From the NCBI RefSeq assembly GCF_028598745.1, contig NZ_JAQRFK010000004.1:1-64000 (forward strand): a stretch of 64,000 bases of DNA, written 5' to 3'. Position numbers and translations under genes: made by a program. The stretch is from Xenorhabdus sp. IM139775. GTDB taxonomy: Bacteria > Pseudomonadota > Gammaproteobacteria > Enterobacterales > Enterobacteriaceae. Positions 40,161 to 49,483 of the stretch are shown piece by piece. Under the pieces are notes generated by a model. It did not search any database and was not told the DNA's origin. It saw only the letters and a program-made list of their open reading frames with translations. The first letter of the stretch is position 1, and each line of letters begins with the position of its first letter.

Positions 40161-40200
40161 AGAGCTCTCTCTTCGTTTAGCTTTCGCCAGTTTTAGGAAT

Positions 40201-40224
40201 CTCGTGAAACACGGTTTTCACGAG
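40201..40224 (-). promoter_or_regulatory. Hairpin in the lon leader
   Basis: CTCGTGAAA and TTTCACGAG form a perfect 9-bp stem with a 6-nt loop, 41 bp upstream of the lon ATG and downstream of the sigma32 -10 element, so it lies in the mRNA leader. No T-run follows. Could affect mRNA stability or translation, or be an operator. Confidence 0.5.
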
Positions 40225-40247
40225 TTTCACTTCAAAGAATACAAAAT

Positions 40248-40276
40248 ATATGGGGACAGGAATCTGACATTCAATA
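40248..40276 (-). promoter_or_regulatory. Sigma32 promoter of lon
   Basis: On the minus strand TATTGAA (40276-40270) and CCCCATAT (40255-40248) are 14 nt apart; E. coli lon has GTTGAA and CCCCATAT in the same layout. Leader of about 80 nt to the ATG. Confidence 0.88.
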
Positions 40277-40295
40277 GCCTATGTCTGCAAAAAAC

Positions 40296-40320
40296 AAAAT
40301 GAGGGAAAACCCCTCATTTT
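40296..40320. terminator. clpX terminator
   Basis: AAAATGAGGG (40296-40305) pairs with CCCTCATTTT (40311-40320), 5-nt loop. On the minus strand it runs into TTTTGTTTTTTG; the + strand also has a T-tract, so it can work both ways. Confidence 0.88.
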
Positions 40321-40369
40321 TTGTTTTTTCAATGCGTCTTGATAATCAGCACTTCCTTACCCCATTTCT

Positions 40370-41641
40370 TCACTCACCAGAAACTTGGGCATCCGGCTTG
40401 CTATATATCAATAATGGTGTGGAGTTATCTTCGACAACCGTTTCATCAACGACAACTTTCTCTACATGTTCCATTGATGGCAGATCGTACATTGTATCCA
40501 GCAAAACACCTTCAACAATTGAACGAAGGCCACGGGCACCCGTTTTACGCGCCATGGCTTTTTTCGCTATGGAAGTCAGTGCTTCTTTTCTGAATTCCAG
40601 TTCAACACCCTCAAGGTTAAACAGGGCCTGATACTGTTTCGTAAGCGCATTTTTCGGTTCCTGTAGGATTTGAATCAATGCTTCTTCATTAAGTTCAGTC
40701 AGCGTTGCCACAACGGGCAGACGACCGATGAATTCAGGAATTAACCCAAACTTGATCAAATCTTCCGGTTCAACCTGAGACAGCAATTGACCTTCTGTTG
40801 CTTTCTCCGATTCACCACTAACTTTAGCACTAAAACCAATACCTGAACTGATATTCAAACGCTGGCTGACCACTTTATCCAAACCGGCAAACGCACCGCC
40901 ACAGATAAACAGGATCTTGGAAGTATCAACTTGCAAAAATTCCTGCTGTGGGTGCTTACGACCACCTTGAGGTGGAACCGCCGCCACAGTGCCTTCAATC
41001 AGTTTCAACAGGGCCTGTTGAACCCCTTCTCCCGATACATCACGAGTAATTGAAGGGTTATCAGACTTACGGGAAATTTTATCTATTTCATCAATATACA
41101 CGATACCACGTTGTGCCTTCTGCACGTCGTAGTCACATTTTTGCAGAAGTTTCTGAATAATATTTTCTACGTCTTCCCCAACATAACCTGCTTCGGTCAA
41201 TGTCGTGGCATCAGCCATCGTAAACGGAACGTCTAAATAGCGAGCCAATGTCTCTGCCAACAACGTCTTACCGCTACCTGTCGGGCCAATCAACAGAATA
41301 TTACTTTTGCCGAGTTCCACGCCGTTAGTGGTATCACCATTACGTAGTCTCTTGTAATGGTTATAAACCGCAACTGCTAACACCTTTTTCGCTGTTTCCT
41401 GGCCGATAACATAATCATCCAGATGTTGGCGAATTTCATGCGGGGTAGGCAATGCGCTACGCTCACGATGTGGTACCAGCTCCTTAATTTCTTCGCGAAT
41501 GATATCATTACATAAATCGACACATTCATCGCAGATATACACTGACGGGCCAGCGATTAATTTCCGTACTTCATGTTGGCTTTTCCCGCAGAAAGAGCAA
41601 TACAGCAGCTTTCCTGAACCGTCTTTGCGCTTATCTGTCAT
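40370..41641 (-). CDS. clpX: ClpX, ATPase of the ClpXP protease
   Basis: Hexameric AAA+ unfoldase that feeds ClpP. 423 aa (424 in E. coli). N-terminal zinc-binding domain ([11 protein letters not shown] ... CDECVDLC), Walker A GPTGSGKT, Walker [10 protein letters not shown], and the IGF-type ClpP-binding loop seen as SGIGFSAKV. Follows clpP by 145 bp on the same strand; a terminator separates it from lon. The start [19 protein letters not shown] is canonical. Confidence 0.98.
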   Translation of the reverse strand: MTDKRKDGSGKLLYCSFCGKSQHEVRKLIAGPSVYICDECVDLCNDIIREEIKELVPHRERSALPTPHEIRQHLDDYVIGQETAKKVLAVAVYNHYKRLRNGDTTNGVELGKSNILLIGPTGSGKTLLAETLARYLDVPFTMADATTLTEAGYVGEDVENIIQKLLQKCDYDVQKAQRGIVYIDEIDKISRKSDNPSITRDVSGEGVQQALLKLIEGTVAAVPPQGGRKHPQQEFLQVDTSKILFICGGAFAGLDKVVSQRLNISSGIGFSAKVSGESEKATEGQLLSQVEPEDLIKFGLIPEFIGRLPVVATLTELNEEALIQILQEPKNALTKQYQALFNLEGVELEFRKEALTSIAKKAMARKTGARGLRSIVEGVLLDTMYDLPSMEHVEKVVVDETVVEDNSTPLLIYSKPDAQVSGE

Positions 41642-41786
41642 CAGTCAACCTCACTTTATGAACTGTTATCCCAGTTTGTCCGGCATAACAGAAAAAACGC
41701 TGTTATTACTCCGACTAGTTTAGCGTCAACATCAAAAAACGCTCAGAGAAAGGCTAGCATCGGAGTAATAAGGTAATTATTAATAA

Positions 41787-42410
41787 TTAGTTACGCTGGG
41801 TGAAAATACTATCAACCAATCCGTATCCTACGGCCTCTTCGGCTGACAAGAAACGATCGCGTTCTGTATCCCCAATAATCTTCTCAAGTGGTTGCCCGGT
41901 ATGTTTCGCCATCAATTCGTTCATACGGGCTTTAACTTTGAGTATTTCCTGCGCATGGATTTCTATATCAGTCGCCTGTCCCTGAAAACCACCCAGTGGC
42001 TGGTGAATCATCACTCTGGAATTTGACAGACAGAAACGCTTCCCTTGCGCGCCAGCGGTCAGCAGGAATGCCCCCATTGAACAAGCCTGTCCCATACAAA
42101 TAGTACTCACATCGGGTTTGATAAACTGCATCGTGTCATAAATAGACATTCCTGCTGTAATAACCCCACCAGGTGAGTTGATATATAAATGAATATCTTT
42201 TTCTGGGTTTTCTGCTTCCAAGAATAACATCTGGGCAACGATCAAGTTCGCCATATGATCTTCAACAGGCCCGGTTAGAAAAATAATACGCTCTTTCAAT
42301 AAGCGGGAATAGATATCAAATGCACGCTCTCCACGTGCTGTTTGTTCAACCACCATCGGCACCAAAGACATGTTAGGTGCATATTGATCTTGCTTGCCAC
42401 TGTATGACAT
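41787..42410 (-). CDS. clpP: ClpP protease subunit
   Basis: Tetradecameric serine peptidase working with ClpX and ClpA. 207 aa, as in E. coli. Catalytic Ser in [15 protein letters not shown], His in [10 protein letters not shown] and Asp further on in the [10 protein letters not shown] region. A short N-terminal propeptide is expected to be removed, by analogy. Located between tig and clpX; about 80 bp upstream is a small GC-rich hairpin (near 42503-42516), and no sigma32 promoter was recognised by eye. Confidence 0.98.
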   Translation of the reverse strand: MSYSGKQDQYAPNMSLVPMVVEQTARGERAFDIYSRLLKERIIFLTGPVEDHMANLIVAQMLFLEAENPEKDIHLYINSPGGVITAGMSIYDTMQFIKPDVSTICMGQACSMGAFLLTAGAQGKRFCLSNSRVMIHQPLGGFQGQATDIEIHAQEILKVKARMNELMAKHTGQPLEKIIGDTERDRFLSAEEAVGYGLVDSIFTQRN

Positions 42411-42587
42411 TTCCGTCTCCTAATAGAACTCACGCTGGTGCCATTCATAACTGATTCTACTTGAGATAAGCGATGATGACCATGATCCAAAGTTAACTAA
42501 CAAGGGGAGCTTCCCCCTCTAAAAAGTAGTAAGCCCCTACATAATAGTAAGAAAGGATATGAGGTTAAATCTGTTTTTTTCAAGAAC

Positions 42588-42621
42588 AATAAAAAAACCC
42601 GCAAGCATAGCCTGCGGGTTT
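42588..42621 (-). terminator. tig terminator
   Basis: On the minus strand AAACCCGCA pairs with TGCGGGTTT around a 9-nt loop, and the stem runs into TTTTTTT. 61 bp after the tig stop. Confidence 0.92.
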
Positions 42622-42681
42622 ACTTCGGTTTGCTTCATTGAGTGCGAGGCTTCATCATCTCAGGCAATCAATAAATGAAAC

Positions 42682-43986
42682 TTATGCCCATTGATTTTGG
42701 TTCATAAGATCATTGAAGCCAGTTTCTTTTTCAGAAACTTTAGCTTTACCCAGAACAAGTTCAACCGCCTGCTCTTCCAGAGCAATGTTGCGAACGCTGT
42801 TCATCATTTCTTTGTTTTTGCTGTAGTATTCAACAACTTCTTTCGGATCTTCATAAGCTGCCGCCATTTCTTCGATCAACGTAGTCACGCGATCTTCTTC
42901 GACTTTCAGCTCATTGCTGCTGATCACTTCGCCTAACAGCAAGCCAACAACAACGCGGCGTTTCGCCTGCTCTTCGAACAGTTCACGTGGCAGTTCCAGA
43001 GCTTGTTTTTCGTTGCCGCCAAAACGTTGGGTAGCCTGACGACGCAGTACATCGATTTCACCATCAACCACTGCCGCAGGCACTTCAATTTCGTTAGCCT
43101 TAACCAGACCATCAAGAACCTGAGTTTTGATGTTGTTACGAACAGCATTTTTCAGTTCACGTTCCATGTTCTTACGAACTTCGGCACGCAAACCTTCAAC
43201 AGTACCATCAGTAACACCAAAACGGGCGATGAACTCTTCAGTCAGCTCTGGCAGTTCACGCTGTTCAACTTTTTTCAGGTTGATCACGAACTTCGCAGCT
43301 TTACCTTTCAGATTTTCTGCATGGTAGTCTTCTGGGAAGGTCACATCGATGGTAAATTCTTCACCTGCTTTATGGCCAACAACACCGTCTTCAAAGCCTG
43401 GGATCATACGACCCTGACCCATTGCCAGAACGAAATCAGTTGATTGACCGCCTTCGAACTCTTCACCATCAATGGAACCCGTGAAGTCAACAGTGACGCG
43501 ATCTTCCGCGGTCGCTGCCTCATCGCTTTCTTTCCAAGTCGCCTGCTGTTTACGCAGTGTATCCAGCATGTTGTCAACGTCTGCATCTTTAACGTCAACA
43601 ACCGGTTTTTCAACTTCGATTTCTTCCAGACCTTTCAGTTCAATTTCCGGATAAACTTCAAATTCAACTGCGTAAGTGAAGTCTTCACCTTCTTTAAACT
43701 GTTCAGGCTTGTAGCTTGGTGCGCCTGCTGGATTGATTTTCTGCTCAATAATCGCATTGATGAAATTGCGCTGCATCAGATCACCCAGAACATCCTGAAG
43801 AACAGAAGCGCCGTAACGCTGCTTAACGACCTTCATTGGCACTTTGCCTTTACGAAAACCGTCGATACGGACTTTCTTTGCTACATTAACCAGTTCACTG
43901 TCAACTGATTTTTCGATATCGGCAGCAGGAACGGTGATTGACACACGACGCCCAAGGCCTTGAGTGGTTTCAACAGAAACTTGCAT
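42682..43986 (-). CDS. tig: Trigger factor
   Basis: Ribosome-bound chaperone meeting nascent chains at the exit tunnel. 434 aa (432 in E. coli). The ribosome-docking signature GFRKGKVP is at residues about 43-50; an FKBP-type PPIase domain (residues about 150-245, [17 protein letters not shown]) and the helical C-terminal chaperone domain follow. Upstream of clpP with its own terminator, the conserved tig-clpP-clpX-lon order. Confidence 0.98.
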   Translation of the reverse strand: MQVSVETTQGLGRRVSITVPAADIEKSVDSELVNVAKKVRIDGFRKGKVPMKVVKQRYGASVLQDVLGDLMQRNFINAIIEQKINPAGAPSYKPEQFKEGEDFTYAVEFEVYPEIELKGLEEIEVEKPVVDVKDADVDNMLDTLRKQQATWKESDEAATAEDRVTVDFTGSIDGEEFEGGQSTDFVLAMGQGRMIPGFEDGVVGHKAGEEFTIDVTFPEDYHAENLKGKAAKFVINLKKVEQRELPELTEEFIARFGVTDGTVEGLRAEVRKNMERELKNAVRNNIKTQVLDGLVKANEIEVPAAVVDGEIDVLRRQATQRFGGNEKQALELPRELFEEQAKRRVVVGLLLGEVISSNELKVEEDRVTTLIEEMAAAYEDPKEVVEYYSKNKEMMNSVRNIALEEQAVELVLGKAKVSEKETGFNDLMNQNQWA

Positions 43987-44258
43987 CTTGTTACCTCAAA
44001 AAAATCATAGTGCTCGGTCAACTTCAGAATGACTGTAATGCTTATCACAAGCGAATGACAGTCTTCTTTAAGAACCGGGGGCGGTCGCATTTAAAAACCG
44101 AGAATCCCTGTGATCAGAAGCGTCCCGAAACCATTCTAAAAATTTAGACGCAACATTATAGCGACGCAGACGGTATGAGTCGAGAATTGCAGACAAAAGC
44201 ATGCATGATTCGTTGACTGACTATGATAAACGTTGCTCAATGACTACATCACGATGTC

Positions 44259-44297
44259 GTTTATGATGCTATTTGTTGATGCAATAGCATCATAAAC
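44259..44297. repeat. Perfect 15-bp inverted repeat between tig and bolA
   Basis: GTTTATGATGCTATT (44259-44273) is exactly repeated in reverse complement at 44283-44297 with a 9-nt loop. It follows the bolA terminator on the minus strand and lacks its own T-run. About 270 bp upstream of tig. The remaining part of the 397-bp gap shows no gene. Confidence 0.6.
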
Positions 44298-44318
44298 AAA
44301 AATACAGCCCGAAGGCTG
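44298..44318 (-). terminator. bolA terminator
   Basis: On the minus strand CAGCC-TTCG-GGCTG, a 5-bp stem with a stable TTCG loop, is followed by TATTTTTG. 66 bp beyond the bolA stop. Confidence 0.82.
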
Positions 44319-44383
44319 CTGGCTAAAATTAACCCTGGATGAATCAAATAAAGATAAACAAGCTATTTGATTATCCTAAAAAA

Positions 44384-44707
44384 TCACAAAGTTGACGTCG
44401 TTGTAGTGCCACCACGACATGCCGGGGAAGCCAGAACCGTATCTTCCAGTTCTGCCCACTCCTTTTCCGTATAAGTATGAAGCGCCAAAGCATGCACGCC
44501 TTCCTCTAATTCTTTAGCCAAGACACCATATACTGAACGGTGCCGATTCAGCATTCTTTGTTCAACAAATTCATTGCTGATGAGAATGATTTTAAAATGG
44601 CTTTCAGAACCCGCGGGCACATTGTGACGATAACTTTCATCAATGACTTCCAGATGAGAAGGCTTAAATGCCGCCTGTAACTTTGTTTCTATTTCTTGAC
44701 GAACCAT
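44384..44707 (-). CDS. bolA: BolA family regulator
   Basis: 107 aa (105 in E. coli). Class II KH-like fold; the conserved block [21 protein letters not shown], the invariant RHR in LNRHRSVYG, and [14 protein letters not shown] are present. ATG 44707 ([10 protein letters not shown]) follows GAGGAG; the longer frame is not coding. BolA influences cell shape and stress genes and forms Fe-S complexes with monothiol glutaredoxins. Divergent from yajG, as in E. coli, over a 250-bp gap in which no specific site was recognised. Confidence 0.95.
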   Translation of the reverse strand: MVRQEIETKLQAAFKPSHLEVIDESYRHNVPAGSESHFKIILISNEFVEQRMLNRHRSVYGVLAKELEEGVHALALHTYTEKEWAELEDTVLASPACRGGTTTTSTL

Positions 44708-44958
44708 CTCATTCTCCTCAATCACCAAAGGTTGTTTATTAACCACACTATTGATTCTAGTTTATTCCCCATGATTTATAACATCGGGAAGTTATTAAAT
44801 CCCTTTAACCGTGTTTACGTGAGGTATTTCTCACTACGTTTAAACTCTGTTTCAATCATCAGGGATATGCCGCTACCCGTGGCGATGCTATGATTACGGC
44901 GTTTATTCTTCCAGTATTAATATATTGAATATCTGAATCTTAAATTGAGAAAACCCAA

Positions 44959-45546
44959 ATGCTAAAGAAAATATTTATTCCATTGATGACACTTTTCTTT
45001 TTAGCTGGATTATCTGGCTGCGCAGACTCAAGCAATACATTAGCTATCCAGCCGAAAATTACTCTGCCACTGGCTGATCCAACCATGAAAGCAATTACAG
45101 TCACTATTAGTGGGGATGACCAGCGTCAATCTCAAGCCCTGGCCCAAATTAATCGTGATGCACGATTAATCACACTGGTTCCTTCCCGCGATTTGCGCTT
45201 TCTGCTGCAAGAAGTCCTGGAAAAACAAATGGTGGCTCGTGGTTATATGATTGGTTCTCCCGCCAATGCCAATTTACGGGTCATTGTGAATCAACTCTAC
45301 GCCAATGTGAAAGAAGGCAGCCTTCGTCACGATATTTCAGCAAAAGCTGAAATATCCATCATTGCTTATGCTCAAGACGGTAGTCAACAAACCAAAAACT
45401 ACCGGACTAGCTACAATGTTCAGGGGCCATTGGGGGCAACAAACGCAAAAATTGCTGGCGCAGTCAATACGGTCCTGTCTGACGTGATCGCAGACATGGC
45501 TCAAGATGCGTCAATCAGCACCTTTATCAAGCAAAACATCCGCTAA
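44959..45546 (+). CDS. yajG: YajG lipoprotein
   Basis: Putative lipoprotein of 195 aa (192 in E. coli). Lipobox LSGC with Cys21 after a typical signal (MLKKIFIPLMTLFFLAG). Conserved segments include MKAITVTISGDDQRQSQ and SDVIADMAQDASISTFIKQNI. 65 bp upstream of ampG on the same strand, the usual yajG-ampG pair. Function unknown; the genomic link to AmpG suggests an envelope role. Confidence 0.92.
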   Translation: MLKKIFIPLMTLFFLAGLSGCADSSNTLAIQPKITLPLADPTMKAITVTISGDDQRQSQALAQINRDARLITLVPSRDLRFLLQEVLEKQMVARGYMIGSPANANLRVIVNQLYANVKEGSLRHDISAKAEISIIAYAQDGSQQTKNYRTSYNVQGPLGATNAKIAGAVNTVLSDVIADMAQDASISTFIKQNIR

Positions 45547-45611
45547 CAGGATAATGTATAAACTTTCTGCTTAATTCTACAGGATGATATGCAGAAAGTT
45601 TTGGGAGGCTC

Positions 45612-47141
45612 ATGACTAACCATCGTTATTTAAACCTATCTGCATTACGCAACTATCGTACCCTTCTATTGCTGGGCTTTGCCTCAGGTCTACCTCTCGC
45701 GCTCACTGCTGGAACGTTACAAGCATGGATGACTGTCGAAAATGTCGATATCCGAACTATCGGTTTTTTCACTTTGGTTGGTCAGGCTTATGTGTTTAAG
45801 TTCCTCTGGGCACCCACGATGGATCGATATACCCCCTCCTTTTTCGGACGCCGGCGGGGGTGGATGCTCATTACTCAACTGTTACTGATCGTCAGCATTG
45901 CAGCAATGGGATTTCTGCAACCTTCTCAGCATTTATGGTGGCTGGCGGCATTGGCTGTGGCTGTGGCATTCTTCTCAGCTTCTCAGGATATTATTTTTGA
46001 TGCCTATAAAACTGACCTGTTGACAAAGGAAGAACGCGGATCAGGTGCTGCCATTTCCGTACTGGGCTATCGGTTGGCGATGCTGACTTCGGGTGGCCTT
46101 GCCTTGCTGCTTGCCAGCTATATTGGCTGGCAACCTATGTATTGGGTTATGGCAGGTTTCATGTTGATTGGCGTTTGTGCCACGCTGACCGCCAAAGAAC
46201 CAAACCTGAATACCGCACCGCCAAAAACATTGCATCAAGCGGTATTCGAACCATTATCCGATTTTTTCAGCCGAAACAATGCCTGGCTTATCCTGTTATT
46301 GATTGTATTGTACAAACTGGCCGATGCCTTTGCGCTCTCACTCAGCACACCTTTTCTTATTCGTGGCGTGGGCTTCGATCCCGTCGAAGTCGGGATGATC
46401 AATAAAACCCTCGGACTTGCTGCTACCATTGTCGGTGCATTGTACGGGGGTTATTTGATGCATAGGCTGAGTCTGTTCCGTGCCCTGATGATGTTCGGCA
46501 TTCTTCAAACCGTTTCAAATTTTGGTTACTGGGTACTGGCTGTCACCCCTAAGGACATCTACGTCATGGGGGGAGCGATTTTTCTGGAAAATATTTGTGG
46601 CGGTATGGGAACTGCGGCTTTTGTCGCCCTCCTCATGACCTTGTGTAATAAATCATTTTCAGCCACACAGTTCGCTTTGCTTTCTGCATTATCAGCCGTT
46701 GGCCGCGTTTATGTTGGCCCGGTCGCAGGATGGTTTGCAGAAGCCTATGGTTGGCCAACGTTTTATCTCTTCTCGGTGATTATCGGATTACCGGGGCTTG
46801 CGTTGTTGCTTGTCTGCCGTAAGACACTGGATTACACCCAGAAAAATGATAGCTTCCTGCCCCGCACACTCTTCAAGAATGCTTATAAATCCGCCTTTAT
46901 TATCATGATATTGGCCGCCCTGATGTTCATCGTTTGGTTAATGATCAGCAGTGTGTTGTTTATCAACATTCATTTAGTCTCTCTGATATGCACGCTATCC
47001 CCAGAATATATTCTCAATCTGCATAAAGTCAGTGATTGGATATCCCCACTATTATCCTGGAGTATCACCATTGGAATCTTAGGTCTTCTTTTAGGAGGAA
47101 TGTTGGATTATTTGGCTTTAAGGAGAAGTAAGCTCACTTAG
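45612..47141 (+). CDS. ampG: AmpG muropeptide permease
   Basis: MFS transporter importing GlcNAc-anhydroMurNAc peptides for peptidoglycan recycling, the route that supplies AmpR inducers of AmpC in species that have them. 509 aa (491 in E. coli), about 14 TM segments. Typical start SALRNYRTLLLLGFASGLPLALTAGTLQAW, and KFLWAPTMDRY. GGGAGG precedes the ATG. A stem-loop follows. No ampR, ampC or beta-lactamase lies in the window. Confidence 0.96.
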   Translation: MTNHRYLNLSALRNYRTLLLLGFASGLPLALTAGTLQAWMTVENVDIRTIGFFTLVGQAYVFKFLWAPTMDRYTPSFFGRRRGWMLITQLLLIVSIAAMGFLQPSQHLWWLAALAVAVAFFSASQDIIFDAYKTDLLTKEERGSGAAISVLGYRLAMLTSGGLALLLASYIGWQPMYWVMAGFMLIGVCATLTAKEPNLNTAPPKTLHQAVFEPLSDFFSRNNAWLILLLIVLYKLADAFALSLSTPFLIRGVGFDPVEVGMINKTLGLAATIVGALYGGYLMHRLSLFRALMMFGILQTVSNFGYWVLAVTPKDIYVMGGAIFLENICGGMGTAAFVALLMTLCNKSFSATQFALLSALSAVGRVYVGPVAGWFAEAYGWPTFYLFSVIIGLPGLALLLVCRKTLDYTQKNDSFLPRTLFKNAYKSAFIIMILAALMFIVWLMISSVLFINIHLVSLICTLSPEYILNLHKVSDWISPLLSWSITIGILGLLLGGMLDYLALRRSKLT

Positions 47142-47181
47142 TCGCTTTTCTCTACTCAATGCCTTTTTCATCTCTGTTTAC

Positions 47182-47213
47182 AACAGAAGGCTGACAAAGT
47201 TCAGCTTTCTGTT
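47182..47213 (+). terminator. Hairpin after ampG
   Basis: AACAGAAGGCTG (47182-47193) pairs with CAGCTTTCTGTT (47202-47213), 12 bp with one G-U, loop of 8. No T-run follows, so this is only a probable terminator of yajG-ampG. Confidence 0.55.
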
Positions 47214-47223
47214 GCCCGTTTAT

Positions 47224-47239
47224 AGTGACAAGCTTCACA
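47224..47239. promoter_or_regulatory. Candidate CRP site upstream of the Tsx/OmpK porin
   Basis: AGTGACAAGCTTCACA matches the CRP consensus TGTGA-N6-TCACA in 9 of 10 key bases. A weaker second match, TGTGGCCTGAATTACA, is at 47263-47278, 39 bp on. Tandem CRP sites control E. coli tsx together with CytR; the parallel is suggestive only. Confidence 0.45.
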
Positions 47240-47395
47240 AGAAGAGTAAAAAAACACAATTCTGTGGCCTGAATTACATCTTTTTCAAGGTGGAATTATT
47301 TATATTTGAACTAACAAATATTATTATTTGAGCGCACATTATTTCGAACTATTCGAAATATCGTTAACCACCTTAAAACCATATAAAGGGAATTT

Positions 47396-48163
47396 ATGAA
47401 AAGACGTATTTTGACACTCACCGCAATTGCCGCTGCCTTAGTTTCTGCTTCAGCCAGCGCGGAATACCAGTGGGGGTTTGGCAATGTCAGCATGAACTAC
47501 CTTGACTGGAGTGAACATACCACTCATAAAACCGGGCAATCTTCGCATAAAGATGATTTTGCTTATCTAGAACTGGAAGGTGGGGCAGGATTTAGCTGGG
47601 GCGAATTGTATGGCTTCGCTGATTTAGAGAATCCTTTTAACAGTAAAACAGCCCAACCGGGTGATAACCAACGTTACACTTTCAAGACAACAGGCCGTTT
47701 CTATCTGGGTGAGACGGGTTTCAACCTTTATGGTCATGTCTATGGAACCTATTCATTACCAGGCAAAGCAAACGGTGGAAACTTCCATGAAGTCAACACC
47801 CTGTATGGATTAGGCTATAACGCTAATATTGCCGGCCTGTGGTTCAAGCCTTTTGTCGCACTGCATTATGTTGACCAACCTTTCTATTCAGGAAAAAATG
47901 GTTATGTCGTAGGCTGGGTTGCCGGATACGATTTCAACCTTTGGGAACAAAAATTCAGCGTGACAAACTGGAATGAAATTGAATTAAATCGCAATCAACG
48001 TTATGGCAATGGCGGACGCGAAGGTATCAATGGCGCTATCGCATTATGGTGGACACCACATCCTTCTTTTACAACTGGCGTTCAATACCGCTATGCGGAT
48101 AACAAACTGGGAGAAAACTTCTTGCAGGATGGCATTGTTTACAGTGTAAAATATAACTTTTAA
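47396..48163 (+). CDS. Tsx/OmpK-family outer-membrane channel
   Basis: Predicted outer-membrane beta-barrel of 255 aa. Signal peptide MKRRILTLTAIAAALVSASASA, then alternating aromatic strands (YLELEGGAGFSWGELYGFADLENPF; FKPFVALHYVDQPF) and a C-terminal strand ending in Phe (GIVYSVKYNF), the BAM signal. It fits the nucleoside-specific channel family (Tsx) and resembles Vibrio OmpK more than E. coli Tsx. AAGGGA precedes the ATG. Inserted between ampG and cyoA, which are adjacent in E. coli. Such porins are frequent phage and colicin receptors; nucleoside transport is inferred. Confidence 0.82.
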   Translation: MKRRILTLTAIAAALVSASASAEYQWGFGNVSMNYLDWSEHTTHKTGQSSHKDDFAYLELEGGAGFSWGELYGFADLENPFNSKTAQPGDNQRYTFKTTGRFYLGETGFNLYGHVYGTYSLPGKANGGNFHEVNTLYGLGYNANIAGLWFKPFVALHYVDQPFYSGKNGYVVGWVAGYDFNLWEQKFSVTNWNEIELNRNQRYGNGGREGINGAIALWWTPHPSFTTGVQYRYADNKLGENFLQDGIVYSVKYNF

Positions 48164-48178
48164 TAACTAATTTTATCG

Positions 48179-48201
48179 ATGAGCAGCCTAATGCTGCTCA
48201 T
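48179..48201. terminator. Hairpin after the Tsx/OmpK gene
   Basis: ATGAGCAGC-CTAAT-GCTGCTCAT, a perfect 9-bp stem 16 bp after the stop. No T-run. The following 310 bp to cyoA are AT-rich and carry GTTAAGATAAC (48333-48343) and TTTTGTTAAATTA (48358-48370). These resemble ArcA half-sites, which would fit oxygen control of cyo but are too degenerate to call. Confidence 0.6.
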
Positions 48202-48513
48202 TGAAACCAATAAATAATAGTTATCCTACCGATAAAAATGCGTGTTCCAGCATTTTTTCTTTTATTCCTGTCAAGTTTTTCCCTTTTAAAATAGAGGGTT
48301 ATTTAAAAATGATTGTCTATTTTGATTTTTTGGTTAAGATAACTATCCGAAATTAACGTTTTGTTAAATTAGGCCCCACATGTGATCCCCCTAGCATAAA
48401 AAGCCTACAAGCCAACCTGCTTCTATTACAATTGTTTACACTCCGGTAACCTTACCGTAGAATGCCCACACTGATGAAACGACAATAAAGCTTTTGTTAT
48501 CTGGGGTCGCTCA

Positions 48514-49479
48514 ATGAGACTTGTGAAATACAAAAAAATTATTGGGTTATCGTCACTACTCACAGCCACCTTAATGCTAGGTGGTTGCGATATGGTATTG
48601 ATGAATCCCAAAGGGGCGATCGGCGTTGAACAAAAAACGCTGATACTAACGGCGTTTGGCTTAATGCTGATCGTTGTTATACCGGCTATTGTAATGGCAA
48701 TCGTTTTTGCCTTGCGTTACCGGGAAGCCAATAAATCTGCAACTTATCGTCCAAACTGGGCACACTCAAATAAAATTGAGCTTGTCGTTTGGACAGTACC
48801 TATCCTGATTATCATCACGTTAGCAACGATTACATGGAAAACGACGCACGAGCTCGATCCATATAAGCCATTGGACAGTGATGTGAAACCGGTGACGATT
48901 GAAGTGATTTCCCTTGACTGGAAATGGCTGTTTATCTATCCGGAACAGGGTATCGCAACTGTAAACGAAATTGTATTCCCTAAAGATGTTCCAATTAATT
49001 TCAAAATCACCTCAGACTCTGTGATGAACTCTTTCTTCATCCCACAGTTGGGTGGCCAGATTTATGCAATGGCTGGCATGCAGACAAAACTGCACTTAAT
49101 TGCTAACTCAACGGGTAAATACGACGGGTTCTCAGCAAGTTACAGTGGTCAAGGCTTCTCTGGCATGAAATTCACTGCAACAGCAACTGATGATCGTGCA
49201 GGTTTTGAAGAGTGGGTGCAGAAAGTTAAAGCATCCCCCAAAACCCTGGATACTGTGCAAGCATTCAATGAGTTGGCTAAACCTAGCCAAAACAACCCCG
49301 TTGAATACTTCTCAAGCGTGAAACCAAAACTGTTCCAAGAGACTATCGCCAAATTCATGGGTGACATGGGCCATGGTGGTATGCATGGCATGGCGGGTCA
49401 TGGCAAAACAGAACATGGTGAAGCTGCGGGTCATAATATGAATATGAGTCAGCCGGCTCATTCAGGTGTTGAGGAATAA
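48514..49479 (+). CDS. cyoA: Cytochrome bo3 ubiquinol oxidase subunit II
   Basis: Lipoprotein subunit of the aerobic quinol oxidase. 321 aa (315 in E. coli). Lipobox LGGC with Cys25, two TM helices, then a periplasmic cupredoxin-like domain without the CuA ligands, as usual for quinol oxidases. The C-terminus is Met/His/Gly-rich ([16 protein letters not shown]), longer than in E. coli; it could bind metal, but this is inference. First gene of cyoABCDE. Confidence 0.97.
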   Translation: MRLVKYKKIIGLSSLLTATLMLGGCDMVLMNPKGAIGVEQKTLILTAFGLMLIVVIPAIVMAIVFALRYREANKSATYRPNWAHSNKIELVVWTVPILIIITLATITWKTTHELDPYKPLDSDVKPVTIEVISLDWKWLFIYPEQGIATVNEIVFPKDVPINFKITSDSVMNSFFIPQLGGQIYAMAGMQTKLHLIANSTGKYDGFSASYSGQGFSGMKFTATATDDRAGFEEWVQKVKASPKTLDTVQAFNELAKPSQNNPVEYFSSVKPKLFQETIAKFMGDMGHGGMHGMAGHGKTEHGEAAGHNMNMSQPAHSGVEE

Positions 49480-49483
49480 AGGC

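Noticed and set aside
42411-42560. Sigma32 promoter for clpP
   Set aside because: Both strands were read for CTTGAA and CCCCAT with 12-16 nt spacing; only a GC-rich small hairpin was found.
49466-49483. Start of cyoB inside cyoA
   Set aside because: Six extra residues lack a family counterpart; [11 protein letters not shown] from 49484 matches E. coli CyoB.
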